Positions 25,329 through 33,901 of a DNA stretch of 64,000 nucleotides are shown piece after piece. Source of the stretch: Rhizobium sp. RM (GTDB taxonomy: Bacteria; Pseudomonadota; Alphaproteobacteria; Rhizobiales; Rhizobiaceae); assembly GCF_013390595.1 (NCBI RefSeq), contig NZ_JACAWV010000007.1, forward strand, positions 1 to 64,000. Direction: 5' to 3'. Under the pieces are notes generated by a model, which saw nothing but the letters and a program-made list of their open reading frames with translations, was not told the DNA's origin and ran no database searches. Position 1 is the stretch's first letter, and every line of letters starts with the position of its first letter. A program made the translations under genes and the position numbers.

Positions 25329-25346
25329 GTTATGTTATTACATAAC
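25329..25346. promoter_or_regulatory. Zur-like box 3
   Basis: GTTATGTTATTACATAAC is an almost perfect 18 bp palindrome, 65 bp upstream of the chosen start of the CobW-type GTPase gene. Its position argues that the GTPase start is downstream at 25411 and not within the box. Confidence 0.75.
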
Positions 25347-25410
25347 TGCAATGACATGCGCTCAGGACGAAATCATTTCGCTGTGCGTAAGAACCAGGAA
25401 AAGAGAGATC

Positions 25411-26616
25411 GTGTTAAAAAAACTTCCAGTCACCGTCCTGTCTGGCTTCCTTGGCGCCGGAAAAACAACCCTCCTCAATCATATTCTTGCCAACCGCGAG
25501 GGTTTACGGGTCGCACTCATCGTCAACGACATGAGTGAAATCAACATTGACGCTGCCCTCGTCCGGGACGGTGGCGCCAATCTTTCAAGAACGGAAGAGG
25601 AACTCGTTGAAATGACCAACGGCTGCATCTGTTGCACATTGCGTGACGATCTCTTGACCGAGGTGCGGGCGTTGGCTGAGCAGGACCGGTTCGACTACCT
25701 TCTGATCGAATCGACCGGTATCGCGGAACCCCTTCCCGTCGCGGCAACCTTTGACTTTCGTGACGAGGATGGACGCAGCCTCTCAGATGTCGCAAGGCTC
25801 GACACGATGGTGACAGTCGTGGACGCCGCCAATCTCCTGCAGGATTACAGCTCCTCCGATTTTCTGTCTGACCGCGGTGAAACGGCTGGTGACGACGATA
25901 ACCGCACGATTGTTGACCTTCTGGTCGAGCAGATTGAATTCGCCGATGTCGTGATCCTCAACAAGGTCGCCATGGCAACTGCCGAACAGCTCGATGCAGG
26001 ACGCAAGATCGTCGTCGGGCTCAACCCGGATGCCAAGCTCCTTGAGGCCGATTTCGGCAAGGTGAATCTGAAGGAGGTTCTGGGGACTGGCCGTTTCGAC
26101 TTTCAAAAGGCAGAAGAGCATCCCTTATGGTTTAAGGAATTGCATGGATTTAAGGACCATGTTCCCGAAACTGAAGAATATGGGATACGCTCTTTTGTGT
26201 ATCGGGCGCGCAAGCCGTTCGATCCGGTTCTCTTTCAACGCTTCATCGATCGCTCCTGGCCGGGCGTGGTTCGTGCAAAGGGTTTCTTCTGGCTGGCGAC
26301 ACGTCCCGATTGCGTCGGCGAAATTTCCCAGGCAGGTGCACTGGTTCGTACCGGAAAAATGGGGCTCTGGTGGTCTGCTGTGCCCAAAGAGCGCTGGCCG
26401 CGCGAACCCGAATTTCTTGCTATGATGAAGCCATATCTCGATCCGGTTTGGGGTGACAGACGGCAGGAGATCGTGTTTATCGGCGCAGACCCGATGGACG
26501 AAAAGGACTTGCGAGCGCAACTCGACGCATGCCTGCTCGATAGTGCTTCCTTCAAACCGGACGACTGGCGTGATCTCCCCGATCCGTTCGCATCCTGGGA
26601 GCGAAATGCCGCATAA
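25411..26616 (+). CDS. CobW/COG0523-family GTPase, probable zinc metallochaperone (YciC/ZigA-like)
   Basis: A 401-residue G3E-class P-loop GTPase. Walker [14 protein letters not shown] near residue 10, the metal motif [13 protein letters not shown] (CxCC), switch [11 protein letters not shown], the NKVAM base-recognition motif and a C-terminal CobW_C domain from about 265 ([14 protein letters not shown] to [10 protein letters not shown]). Such proteins are thought to deliver zinc under scarcity. GTG 25411 follows GAAAAGAGAG and is preferred to an upstream ATG that would fall inside the Zur-like box. Divergent from znuCBA, sharing the control region. Confidence 0.92.
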   Translation: MLKKLPVTVLSGFLGAGKTTLLNHILANREGLRVALIVNDMSEINIDAALVRDGGANLSRTEEELVEMTNGCICCTLRDDLLTEVRALAEQDRFDYLLIESTGIAEPLPVAATFDFRDEDGRSLSDVARLDTMVTVVDAANLLQDYSSSDFLSDRGETAGDDDNRTIVDLLVEQIEFADVVILNKVAMATAEQLDAGRKIVVGLNPDAKLLEADFGKVNLKEVLGTGRFDFQKAEEHPLWFKELHGFKDHVPETEEYGIRSFVYRARKPFDPVLFQRFIDRSWPGVVRAKGFFWLATRPDCVGEISQAGALVRTGKMGLWWSAVPKERWPREPEFLAMMKPYLDPVWGDRRQEIVFIGADPMDEKDLRAQLDACLLDSASFKPDDWRDLPDPFASWERNAA

Positions 26617-26719
26617 TGCTTTTCAACTGTGCGGTGGTCGTCACCAATTATGGCTACCGCATAGTCTGGCTTCGGGGATACCATTAAACCGGCAATCACC
26701 TTGAGAAGCACGCGGGAGC

Positions 26720-27160
26720 TTAGAGAACGTTCACCGTTATTAGAGCGAGTACGACGTAACGGCCGACTTTGGCCAAGGTGACGAGCAACAAAAAGATCCC
26801 GAACGGCTCCCTCATGATACCGGCTGCAACCGTGAGGGGATCGCCGACCAGTGGCGCCCAGCTCAAAAGCAAAGACCATTTCCCGTAGCGGTGATACCAG
26901 GCCTGAGCGCGGCCAAGCGCTGCTCCTTTAACCGGGAACCACCGCCGATCGCGTAAATGTTCGATGCCGCGCCCCAGCAGCCAGTTCACGATCGAACCTG
27001 CGACGTTTCCGAGACTTGCGACCACAACGAGCAGCCATACGGGGTAAGATTTCAGAGATATCAGAGCGACGAGCGCGGTTTCGGATTGCATCGGCAGGAT
27101 TGTTGCGGCCACGAAGGCGGCGAAAAACAAACCCGCATAAACCCCCAGACTGGTTATCAT
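26720..27160 (-). CDS. yqaA: YqaA-like inner-membrane protein (VTT/SNARE-associated family)
   Basis: A 146-residue membrane protein: N-terminal hydrophobic segments (GVYAGLFFAAFVAATILPMQ), LLVVVASLGNVAGSIVNWLL, the family signature F/G-R/GKWSLLLSWAPLVGDP and a last segment (FLLLVTLAKVGRYVVLALI). The proline/aspartate-rich APLVGDPLTVAAG re-entrant motif is characteristic of the YqaA branch of the DedA/VTT superfamily, linked to lipid scrambling. Isolated, converging with the GTPase gene; no functional link to neighbours is evident. Confidence 0.85.
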   Translation of the reverse strand: MITSLGVYAGLFFAAFVAATILPMQSETALVALISLKSYPVWLLVVVASLGNVAGSIVNWLLGRGIEHLRDRRWFPVKGAALGRAQAWYHRYGKWSLLLSWAPLVGDPLTVAAGIMREPFGIFLLLVTLAKVGRYVVLALITVNVL

Positions 27161-27235
27161 TATCCCGGCACTTCCCGATGATCACGTTACGTCAAGGTGA
27201 CCTGACGCAAACAAAGTCCAGGGTCAAGCACACAG

Positions 27236-28246
27236 TCAACCCGCCCTAACGGAACCCCGCCATTGAAGCTCGGCATGCAGCAGGATCGACGGCGTCGTTT
27301 CGCCCAAATCCGGCTCGCGGCTAAGCCAACTGACAGCCGCATCGGCAATTTGGATCACGGGTTGTGCAAAGGTCGTCAGATCGTACGAGGACCAGCTGCC
27401 CTGTTCGATATCATCGAAACCGATGATGCAAAGTTCACCGGGTACGTCGATCCCGAACTTATGGCGTGCCGCATCCATGAAACCGCAAGCGACCAGGTCG
27501 GTGACGCAAAAAACTGCATCGGGTCGCTTGGCACCGGTCATGATACGCTGCGCCAACACGACACCGCTCTGATATGAGGTCGGTCCATACCGCTCCACCT
27601 TGACTTCAATGCCGTGCTCTCTGGCAGCGCTCAGGAAGCCTTCTTCGCGCGCCATCAGGCTTGGCGTCATTGCCGCAGAATTTGCAAAAGCGAAATCGCG
27701 ACAACCGGCCCTCATGAATGCGAGTACAGCGCGTCTTGCGGCTTCACGATCATCTAGATTGATCCGTAAAGGCCCGTCTTGCCGATCATCGCGATTGATG
27801 AGAACGAGACGCTGCCCGTTGCGAAGGCAAGTATCCGTGATCGATTTGTCAGGCATGCCAGAAAGGATGACAGATGCGTCAGCCCGGTAGCGGATTGCCT
27901 GCTTCAAGGCTGCCTCGACACTTCCGTCAGTCCGGTCGGTATCGATCAGCATTGCGACCTTACCTGCGGCTTGCAGCCGTTCCGTGAGCGCACGGATCAG
28001 GGAAGAGCGATAGGGCGTACTGAGATCTGAAACGACAAGGCACACAATCCCGCTTTCGTTGCGCATAAGACCACGGGCGAGCTGATTGACATGGTATCCA
28101 AGCGCCTCCGCTGCCTCCGTGACACGTCTGCGTGTATCGGGCGATACGCTGGCACCGGGCGTGAACGTGCGCGACACCGCAGAGCGCGAGACGCCAGCGT
28201 GCTCGGCCACTTCCTTCGCGCTCACAAAAACCTTGCGTTCCTTCAT
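27236..28246 (-). CDS. LacI-family regulator of the divergent importer
   Basis: A 336-residue LacI/GalR regulator: helix-turn-helix at about 9-29 (SAKEVAEHAGVSRSAVSRTF), hinge VNQLARGLMRNESG, then a sugar-binding sensor domain (VLINRDDRQD, FCVTDLVACGFMDAA, IIGFDDIEQGSWSSYDLTTF). Transcribed away from the AfuA-like importer operon, with two TTGCA-based palindromes between them, so it very likely controls that operon and itself. The inducer is unknown. Confidence 0.92.
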   Translation of the reverse strand: MKERKVFVSAKEVAEHAGVSRSAVSRTFTPGASVSPDTRRRVTEAAEALGYHVNQLARGLMRNESGIVCLVVSDLSTPYRSSLIRALTERLQAAGKVAMLIDTDRTDGSVEAALKQAIRYRADASVILSGMPDKSITDTCLRNGQRLVLINRDDRQDGPLRINLDDREAARRAVLAFMRAGCRDFAFANSAAMTPSLMAREEGFLSAAREHGIEVKVERYGPTSYQSGVVLAQRIMTGAKRPDAVFCVTDLVACGFMDAARHKFGIDVPGELCIIGFDDIEQGSWSSYDLTTFAQPVIQIADAAVSWLSREPDLGETTPSILLHAELQWRGSVRAG

Positions 28247-28284
28247 CGCCCCTCACCGCTCCTCACATCAGCAATGCCATAAGA

Positions 28285-28300
28285 TTGCAAAGCTGTGCAA
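28285..28300. promoter_or_regulatory. Putative LacI operator near the regulator
   Basis: TTGCAAAGCTGTGCAA is a 16 bp palindrome with central AGCT, 39 bp upstream of the regulator start codon. TTGCA half-sites recur in the site at 28381, which supports recognition by the adjacent LacI protein. Confidence 0.6.
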
Positions 28301-28380
28301 CAAAATGATGTCAAGGTGAGATCCCATTTATTGATTTTAATATCATTAACGATTGACATCCCGCTTACCATGAGGAACTC

Positions 28381-28398
28381 TTTGCACACGCTTGCAAA
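28381..28398. promoter_or_regulatory. Putative LacI operator in front of the importer
   Basis: TTTGCACACGCTTGCAAA, an 18 bp inverted repeat with TTTGCA/TGCAAA arms and central CG, 41 bp upstream of the binding-protein start. Its distance of about 97 bp from the first site would allow looping. Confidence 0.6.
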
Positions 28399-28439
28399 GC
28401 GTGAGGCGTGGAGGCGCCTTTCAAATCTGGGAGGAAATT

Positions 28440-29468
28440 ATGGGTGCAACGCATATTGCAGCAGCCGGTCTTTTGGCTGGCTTTGCCTTTCATGCTGGCA
28501 CGGCCTTGGCGGCTGGCGACCTTAATCTCATATGCTCGGCAGATGTTGTTATCTGCGAACAGATGAAGGGAATGTTCGAGAAAGAGAAGGGAATTACCGT
28601 CAATATGGTCCGTCTGTCGTCAGGCGAGACCTATGCAAAAATCCGTGCAGAAGCGAGAAACCCGAAGACCGACGTCTGGTGGGCCGGCACCGGCGACCCA
28701 CACTTGCAGGCCGCATCTGAAAATCTGACGCAGGAATACAAATCCCCAATGCTCGACCAACTTCAGGATTGGGCGAAAAAACAGGCGGAAAGTGCCGGCT
28801 ACAAGACTGTCGGAGTTTATGCGGGCGCGCTTGGGTGGGGATACAACACCGACATCTTCAAAACCAAGGGCTATGCGGAACCGAAGTGCTGGGCGGACCT
28901 GTTGAACCCTTCCTTCAAGGGTGAAATCCAGATTGCCAATCCGAACTCATCGGGCACAGCCTATACGGCACTTGCCTCGCTCGTACAGATCATGGGTGAA
29001 GACAAGGCGTTCGAGTATCTCGGCAAGCTTAACGCCAATATTTCTCAGTACACGAAGTCCGGGTCCGCGCCTGTGAAAGCTGCTGCCCGCGGCGAGACGG
29101 CCATTGGGATCGTCTTCATGCATGACGCCGTGGCCCAGATCGCCGAGGGCTTCCCGGTCAAGGCAGTCGCTCCTTGCGAAGGAACCGGTTACGAAATTGG
29201 CTCAATGTCGATCGTCAAGGGCGCCCGCAATCTGGAAAACGCCAAAATCTGGTATGACTGGGCACTCACCGCCGAGGTGCAGTCGCATATGAAGGATGCC
29301 AAATCCTTCCAGCTCCCTTCAAACAAGAACGCGGAAGTCCCCAAGGAGGCTCCGAAGTTCGAGGACATCAAGCTGATCGACTACGACTTCAAAGTCTATG
29401 GCGACCCCGAAAAACGCAAGGCATTGCTGTCGCGTTGGGATAGCGAAATTGGCGCCAAAGCCAACTGA
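28440..29468 (+). CDS. ABC importer binding protein (AfuA/Fbp-type)
   Basis: A 342-residue extracellular binding protein. ATG 28440 follows GGGAGGAAATT; signal peptide MGATHIAAAGLLAGFAFHAG with cleavage near ALAA. The mature protein begins DLNLICSADVVICEQMKGMF and has RLSSGETYAKIRAEARNPKT and the conserved NPNSSGTAYTALASLVQ and SQYTKSGSAPVKAAARGE. The family is usually annotated as iron(III)-binding, but AfuA members of this type bind hexose phosphates. The phosphatase gene in the same operon favours a phosphorylated sugar. Substrate is inferred. Confidence 0.88.
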   Translation: MGATHIAAAGLLAGFAFHAGTALAAGDLNLICSADVVICEQMKGMFEKEKGITVNMVRLSSGETYAKIRAEARNPKTDVWWAGTGDPHLQAASENLTQEYKSPMLDQLQDWAKKQAESAGYKTVGVYAGALGWGYNTDIFKTKGYAEPKCWADLLNPSFKGEIQIANPNSSGTAYTALASLVQIMGEDKAFEYLGKLNANISQYTKSGSAPVKAAARGETAIGIVFMHDAVAQIAEGFPVKAVAPCEGTGYEIGSMSIVKGARNLENAKIWYDWALTAEVQSHMKDAKSFQLPSNKNAEVPKEAPKFEDIKLIDYDFKVYGDPEKRKALLSRWDSEIGAKAN

Positions 29469-29592
29469 TCGCTGAGGTCTTAGAGGCGTCGTTGGGAGAC
29501 CTCGGCGCCTCCATCCACCCGATTTGACGTCGCCATCTGGAAGCGTGCGATCACGTGCGCGTTCATGGCATGCTATCGAAGGGCCCTGCAAT

Positions 29593-31818
29593 ATGGATTA
29601 CCGGAACCGGCGACTGGACTTCACGCTCTGGCTTGGGCTAGCGGCATTTCTCTTGCTGCCATGGTATCGCATTGAGAGTGGATTTTATGCCTTCCGATGG
29701 GCTGCAGATTATCCTCTGGCGCCATCCGCATCACCGGCACTGCTCCAGATCCCCCTCCACGGCAAATTGTGGCTCGCCTTTAACCTTGCCCTCTTCCTGG
29801 CCTCATGTGCTGCACGCTTTGTCAAAGATCCGACGCTGCGTGCCAGGCTCCTGTGCTGGTCTGGATTGCTCGGTCTGCTTTTCCTTGCTTTGCAGGGACT
29901 TGCGATTGGCATCACCGGTTGGAACTGGACGATCGCTGAAACGCTTTTTGGCCAGATTTCCGACGGCCAGCCATCAATGGGCGCCGGCGCCGTACTCGCT
30001 GCAATCTCCTATGTCCTTATTTTTTCGTTCGGTCTCGCTGAACGTGGCGCGATGAAGGGCGACGCCTTCATCATTGCGACAATCTCGCTCCTCATTTTCC
30101 TCGTCGTGGTTTTCGTTTTCTATCCGATCGGCAGCATGTTCGTTGGCGGCTTCCAGGATTTTGACGGCTCCTTCAATTCGGATGGTTTTTTTCGCAACGT
30201 CACGGACGGCTCAATCTGGAGCCTTGGCTGCATCACCGATGGATCGCGTTGTGGTGTTGCCTGGCGTACCCTCGTTCTTGCGATCATGACCGCGAGCGCA
30301 TCGACATTGCTTGGTCTCGCGTTTGCCCTGGTTGCGACCAGAACCCGCTTTCGGTTCAAGAAGGGGCTACGGCTTCTGACTGTTCTGCCGATCATCACGC
30401 CACCGTTCGTCATCGGCCTTGCCCTGACCCTCCTGTTCGGCCGAGCGGGCATCGTCACCACCACACTTTCGGATCTCTTCGGGATTGAGCCAAGCCGATG
30501 GCTTTACGGTCTCACGGGCATCTGGATTGCCCAGGTGCTCTCGTTTACACCGATCTCGTTTCTCGTTCTCATCGGAGTTGTCGAGGGCGTTAGTCCTTCG
30601 ATGGAGGAAGCCTCGCAGACGCTACGGGCCGGGCGCTGGCGTACCTTCTGGGCCGTGTCGCTGCCTCTGATGAAGCCTGGACTTGCCAATGCCTTTCTGA
30701 TCGGTTTCATCGAAAGCATGGCTGACTTTGGAAACCCTCTGGTCCTTGGCGGCAGCCACGGTGTCCTCTCAACCGAGATTTTCTTTGCGGTCGTCGGCTC
30801 ACAAAACGATCCATCGCGCGCGGCAGTCCTCGCTATGATCCTTTTGTGCTTTACGCTCACGGCTTTCATTGCCCAGCGCTTCTGGCTAGCCGGGAAAAAC
30901 TTCGCAACGGTGACCGGCAAAGGAGATTCCGGTCAGCATGCAGCCTTGCCAAAGCCGGTCTCTATTCTCGTTCATATCATCGTCATTCCCTGGATGGCGT
31001 TCACGGCTGTCGTCTATGGAATGATTGCGTTCGGTGGCTTCGTCAAAACCTGGGGCCTCGACAATTCACTTACCCTTGATCATTACCGGCGCGCATTTTC
31101 CTTCTCGGTTGTAGATGGCGGCATCGCCTGGACCGGTGTTGCCTGGAACTCGTTCTGGACGACAATGGAGATTTCGCTAATTGCAGCGCCCCTGACCGCG
31201 GCGGTCGGTCTTGCGACCGCCTATATCATCGTGCGGCAGAAATTTGCGGGTCGCGAGCTTTTCGAGTTCGCACTGATGATGAGCTTCGCCATTCCGGGCA
31301 CCGTGATCGGCATCAGCTACATCATGGCCTTCAACCTGCCGCCATTGGAAATGACCGGCACGGCCTTAATCCTGATTGCCTGCTTTGTGTTCCGCAACAT
31401 GCCGGTTGGCGTACGCGGGGGTATCGCGGCCATGTCTCAATTGGACAAAAGCCTCGATGAGGCCTCTGTGACCCTACGTGCCAACAGCTTCCGGACCATC
31501 CGACACGTTATCCTGCCGCTGTTGCGACCCGCGATCACAGCAGCCCTCGTCTACTCCTTTGTCCGCGCCATAACGTCGATCAGCGCAGTCATCTTCCTTG
31601 TTAGCGCGCAATACAACATGGCGACGTCCTACATCGTCGGACTTGTCGAGAACGGCGAATATGGCGTGGCAATCGCATATTCCTCAATGCTCATCGTCGT
31701 GATGATCGTCGTCATCACCGGCTTCCAGCTCGCCGTCGGCGAACGTCGCTTGCGACGCGAGAACCGTGTGGCGGGCGTTTCGCCTGCTCAATCTGAAACT
31801 CTGGAGAAAACGGCATGA
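29593..31818 (+). CDS. ABC importer permease with two fused transmembrane domains (AfuB/FbpB-type)
   Basis: A 741-residue membrane protein containing two MetI-like permease units in one chain. The first EAA loop is MEEASQTLRAGRWRTFWAVS (about residue 336) and the second is LDEASVTLRANSFRTIRHVI (about residue 622). An N-terminal extension of several membrane helices (LWLGLAAFLLLPWY onward) makes it longer than typical FbpB proteins. ATG 29593 is chosen at MDYRNRRL, the beginning of the membrane-protein pattern. Its stop overlaps the ATPase start (ATGA). Confidence 0.9.
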   Translation: MDYRNRRLDFTLWLGLAAFLLLPWYRIESGFYAFRWAADYPLAPSASPALLQIPLHGKLWLAFNLALFLASCAARFVKDPTLRARLLCWSGLLGLLFLALQGLAIGITGWNWTIAETLFGQISDGQPSMGAGAVLAAISYVLIFSFGLAERGAMKGDAFIIATISLLIFLVVVFVFYPIGSMFVGGFQDFDGSFNSDGFFRNVTDGSIWSLGCITDGSRCGVAWRTLVLAIMTASASTLLGLAFALVATRTRFRFKKGLRLLTVLPIITPPFVIGLALTLLFGRAGIVTTTLSDLFGIEPSRWLYGLTGIWIAQVLSFTPISFLVLIGVVEGVSPSMEEASQTLRAGRWRTFWAVSLPLMKPGLANAFLIGFIESMADFGNPLVLGGSHGVLSTEIFFAVVGSQNDPSRAAVLAMILLCFTLTAFIAQRFWLAGKNFATVTGKGDSGQHAALPKPVSILVHIIVIPWMAFTAVVYGMIAFGGFVKTWGLDNSLTLDHYRRAFSFSVVDGGIAWTGVAWNSFWTTMEISLIAAPLTAAVGLATAYIIVRQKFAGRELFEFALMMSFAIPGTVIGISYIMAFNLPPLEMTGTALILIACFVFRNMPVGVRGGIAAMSQLDKSLDEASVTLRANSFRTIRHVILPLLRPAITAALVYSFVRAITSISAVIFLVSAQYNMATSYIVGLVENGEYGVAIAYSSMLIVVMIVVITGFQLAVGERRLRRENRVAGVSPAQSETLEKTA

Positions 31819-32873
31819 ACAATCGCCCCGGCTCGGTAACCTTCCAGAATGTCAAAAAGCAGTTCGGTGCCTTTACCGCCATCCACGATCTGTCATTGAC
31901 CATTGAACCAGGAACGTTGGTGACGCTGCTCGGCCCCTCCGGCTGCGGTAAAACCACCACGTTACGGCTGCTTGCGGGGCTTGAACATCCAACCGCTGGC
32001 AAGATCGTAATCGGCGGCAAGGACGTCACAATGCTGCCCGCCAATGAGCGCGACGTCTCCATGGTCTTTCAGTCCTATGCCTTGTTTCCACACATGTCGT
32101 CACTGGAGAACGTCGCATACGGACTGGTTTCGTCGGGGCTGCCGAAAACACAAGCGCGACAGAAGGCTGAACACGGCTTGGAGCTCGTCGGTCTCGCAGG
32201 TATGGGAAACCGGCTTCCTGCTGAACTGTCCGGTGGCCAACAACAGCGCGTTGCGGTCGCTCGCGCTCTCGTGCTCGAGCCACAGGTCCTTCTCCTTGAC
32301 GAACCTTTGTCCAACCTCGACGCGCGTCTTAGAAGGCGTGTACGTAAGGAAATTCGTGACCTGCAACAGCGCCTGCAATTCACTGCAGTCTACGTCACGC
32401 ACGACCAGGAAGAAGCGCTTGCCGTATCCGACAAGATTGTCGTGATGAAGGACGGCAACATTGCACAGGCAGGAAGTCCGCGAGACCTCTACGAGGCGCC
32501 TGCGTCGGCGTTCATTGCCGACTTCATGGGGGAGGCAAACGTTGTCGATTGCAACGTCCAGGACGTCGATGGCGATAGCGCTATCATCCGTATCCAGGAC
32601 CTGATTCACCGTGTCCCGAGCCGTCGAGCGAGAACCGGACCGGCGCGCCTTGCCGTCAGACCCAACGCCGTGACCCTGTTTGAAGGCAAGGGTGATTTTA
32701 CCGGGCATGTCACTCATGCGGCCTATCTTGGCGATCACATCGAGTACGAGATTGAAACTGCGAGCGGAAAGCTTTTCGTTGTTGATTCCGAAGTGGAACG
32801 CCCCCTCGCCCCGGCAACAACGGTCGCCATTGGCCTCAAGCCACATGGCATCGCGCTAATTTTCGAACAGTAA
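31815..32873 (+). CDS. ABC importer ATPase (AfuC/FbpC-type)
   Basis: A 352-residue ATPase: Walker A GPSGCGKTT, Q-loop VFQSYALFPHMSS, signature LSGGQQQR, Walker [13 protein letters not shown], switch VTHDQEEAL. A C-terminal TOBE-like domain (about 270-350) may sense the substrate or a regulator. Translationally coupled to the permease gene by a 4 bp overlap and followed after 20 bp by the phosphatase-family gene. Confidence 0.92.
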   Translation: MNNRPGSVTFQNVKKQFGAFTAIHDLSLTIEPGTLVTLLGPSGCGKTTTLRLLAGLEHPTAGKIVIGGKDVTMLPANERDVSMVFQSYALFPHMSSLENVAYGLVSSGLPKTQARQKAEHGLELVGLAGMGNRLPAELSGGQQQRVAVARALVLEPQVLLLDEPLSNLDARLRRRVRKEIRDLQQRLQFTAVYVTHDQEEALAVSDKIVVMKDGNIAQAGSPRDLYEAPASAFIADFMGEANVVDCNVQDVDGDSAIIRIQDLIHRVPSRRARTGPARLAVRPNAVTLFEGKGDFTGHVTHAAYLGDHIEYEIETASGKLFVVDSEVERPLAPATTVAIGLKPHGIALIFEQ

Positions 32874-32893
32874 TCAGACGGATGATTTGAAAA

Positions 32894-33691
32894 ATGTCTA
32901 TTGCAAAGGCTCACCTCGAACCAAGATTTAGTCTCGCGAAGGAAATAGCGGACGAAGCCGGTAAGCTGGCGCTCGAGTATTTCCGCAACCGTGAAAACCT
33001 TGTCATCGAGACAAAACGCGATCTGCAGGATGTCGTTTCTGTAGCGGACAGGACCGTTGAAGAACGAATAAAGGAGCGAGTACGTCTCCACTTTCCGGAA
33101 GACGGGTTCCTCGGGGAGGAATACGGGCTCACGCAAGGCGTTTCCGGATACACCTGGGTCGTCGACCCGATCGACGGGACCAGCCCTTTCGTCAACGGAA
33201 TGCCCAACTGGTGCGTTTCCATAGCGGTGCTTTTCGACAATGAACCTGTGATCGGTGTCATCTCGGCGCCTTGCCACGACGAACTCTATGCGAGTGCGTT
33301 CGGCATGGGAGCAACTTTGAACGGCAAAACCCTCAGGCTTGACCCGTCGCGCAATATCCGGAACTCGGTCACTGGCATTGGCGCCAACAATCACGTCACC
33401 CCCGCCTTCGTCGCTCGCATCGTCGAAAACCTACTGGAGGCCGGTGGAAACTTTATCCGCAATGGCTCAGGAGCACTGATGCTGGCCTATGTCGCAGCTG
33501 GCCGACTTGTTGGCTATTACGAACCCTACATGCACGCTTGGGACTGCATGGCAGGTTTTTGCCTGGTGCGCGAGGCCGGTGGATGGTTCCACAGCTTCCC
33601 AACCGAGGGCGACCGGCTGACAAGAGGTGCACCGGTCATTGCAGCCGCACCCGGCGCGAAAGACGATCTTTCTCGGATCGCCGGACTATGA
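32894..33691 (+). CDS. Inositol-monophosphatase-family phosphatase
   Basis: A 265-residue Mg-dependent phosphatase of the IMP/histidinol-phosphatase/FBPase superfamily. Metal ligands: GEEYG (about 74), VDPIDGTSPFVNG (about 93-105) and HAWDCMAG (about 216). Substrates in the family include myo-inositol phosphate, histidinol phosphate, fructose-1,6-bisphosphate and 3'-phosphoadenosine phosphate. Its place as the last gene of the AfuABC-like operon suggests dephosphorylation of the imported compound in the cytoplasm. Confidence 0.88.
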   Translation: MSIAKAHLEPRFSLAKEIADEAGKLALEYFRNRENLVIETKRDLQDVVSVADRTVEERIKERVRLHFPEDGFLGEEYGLTQGVSGYTWVVDPIDGTSPFVNGMPNWCVSIAVLFDNEPVIGVISAPCHDELYASAFGMGATLNGKTLRLDPSRNIRNSVTGIGANNHVTPAFVARIVENLLEAGGNFIRNGSGALMLAYVAAGRLVGYYEPYMHAWDCMAGFCLVREAGGWFHSFPTEGDRLTRGAPVIAAAPGAKDDLSRIAGL

Positions 33692-33768
33692 GCTCGCAAT
33701 GACGCCTGCTTGCGAAAGAATGATGGAGGCTCTTCGCTCCAGCACTTTCGTTTCAATCGTTCTGCTTT

Positions 33769-33786
33769 CTGTTGCATTTCTGTTGG
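33769..33786 (+). promoter_or_regulatory. Possible PhoB box upstream of ugpB
   Basis: CTGTTGC-ATTT-CTGTTGG is a direct repeat of 7-mers separated by four AT-rich bases, an 11-base period like the Pho box (CTGTCAT repeats). It lies 116 bp upstream of ugpB, and ugp operons are classically induced by phosphate limitation. The match to consensus is partial. Confidence 0.4.
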
Positions 33787-33901
33787 AGTTCGCTTTTAAT
33801 CAAACGGTTAACACAGAAGGACAGGCCGCAGCCTGATCGAGGAGGATCAACTGCGGTAAATAACTGTATCTTTTATGGTTTTCGAAACGGGAGGAATCAC
33901 C

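Noticed and set aside
33699-33836. Possible 45-codon peptide with one hydrophobic helix before ugpB
   Set aside because: No ribosome site at the right distance and it covers the Pho-box-like repeat; more likely promoter DNA.
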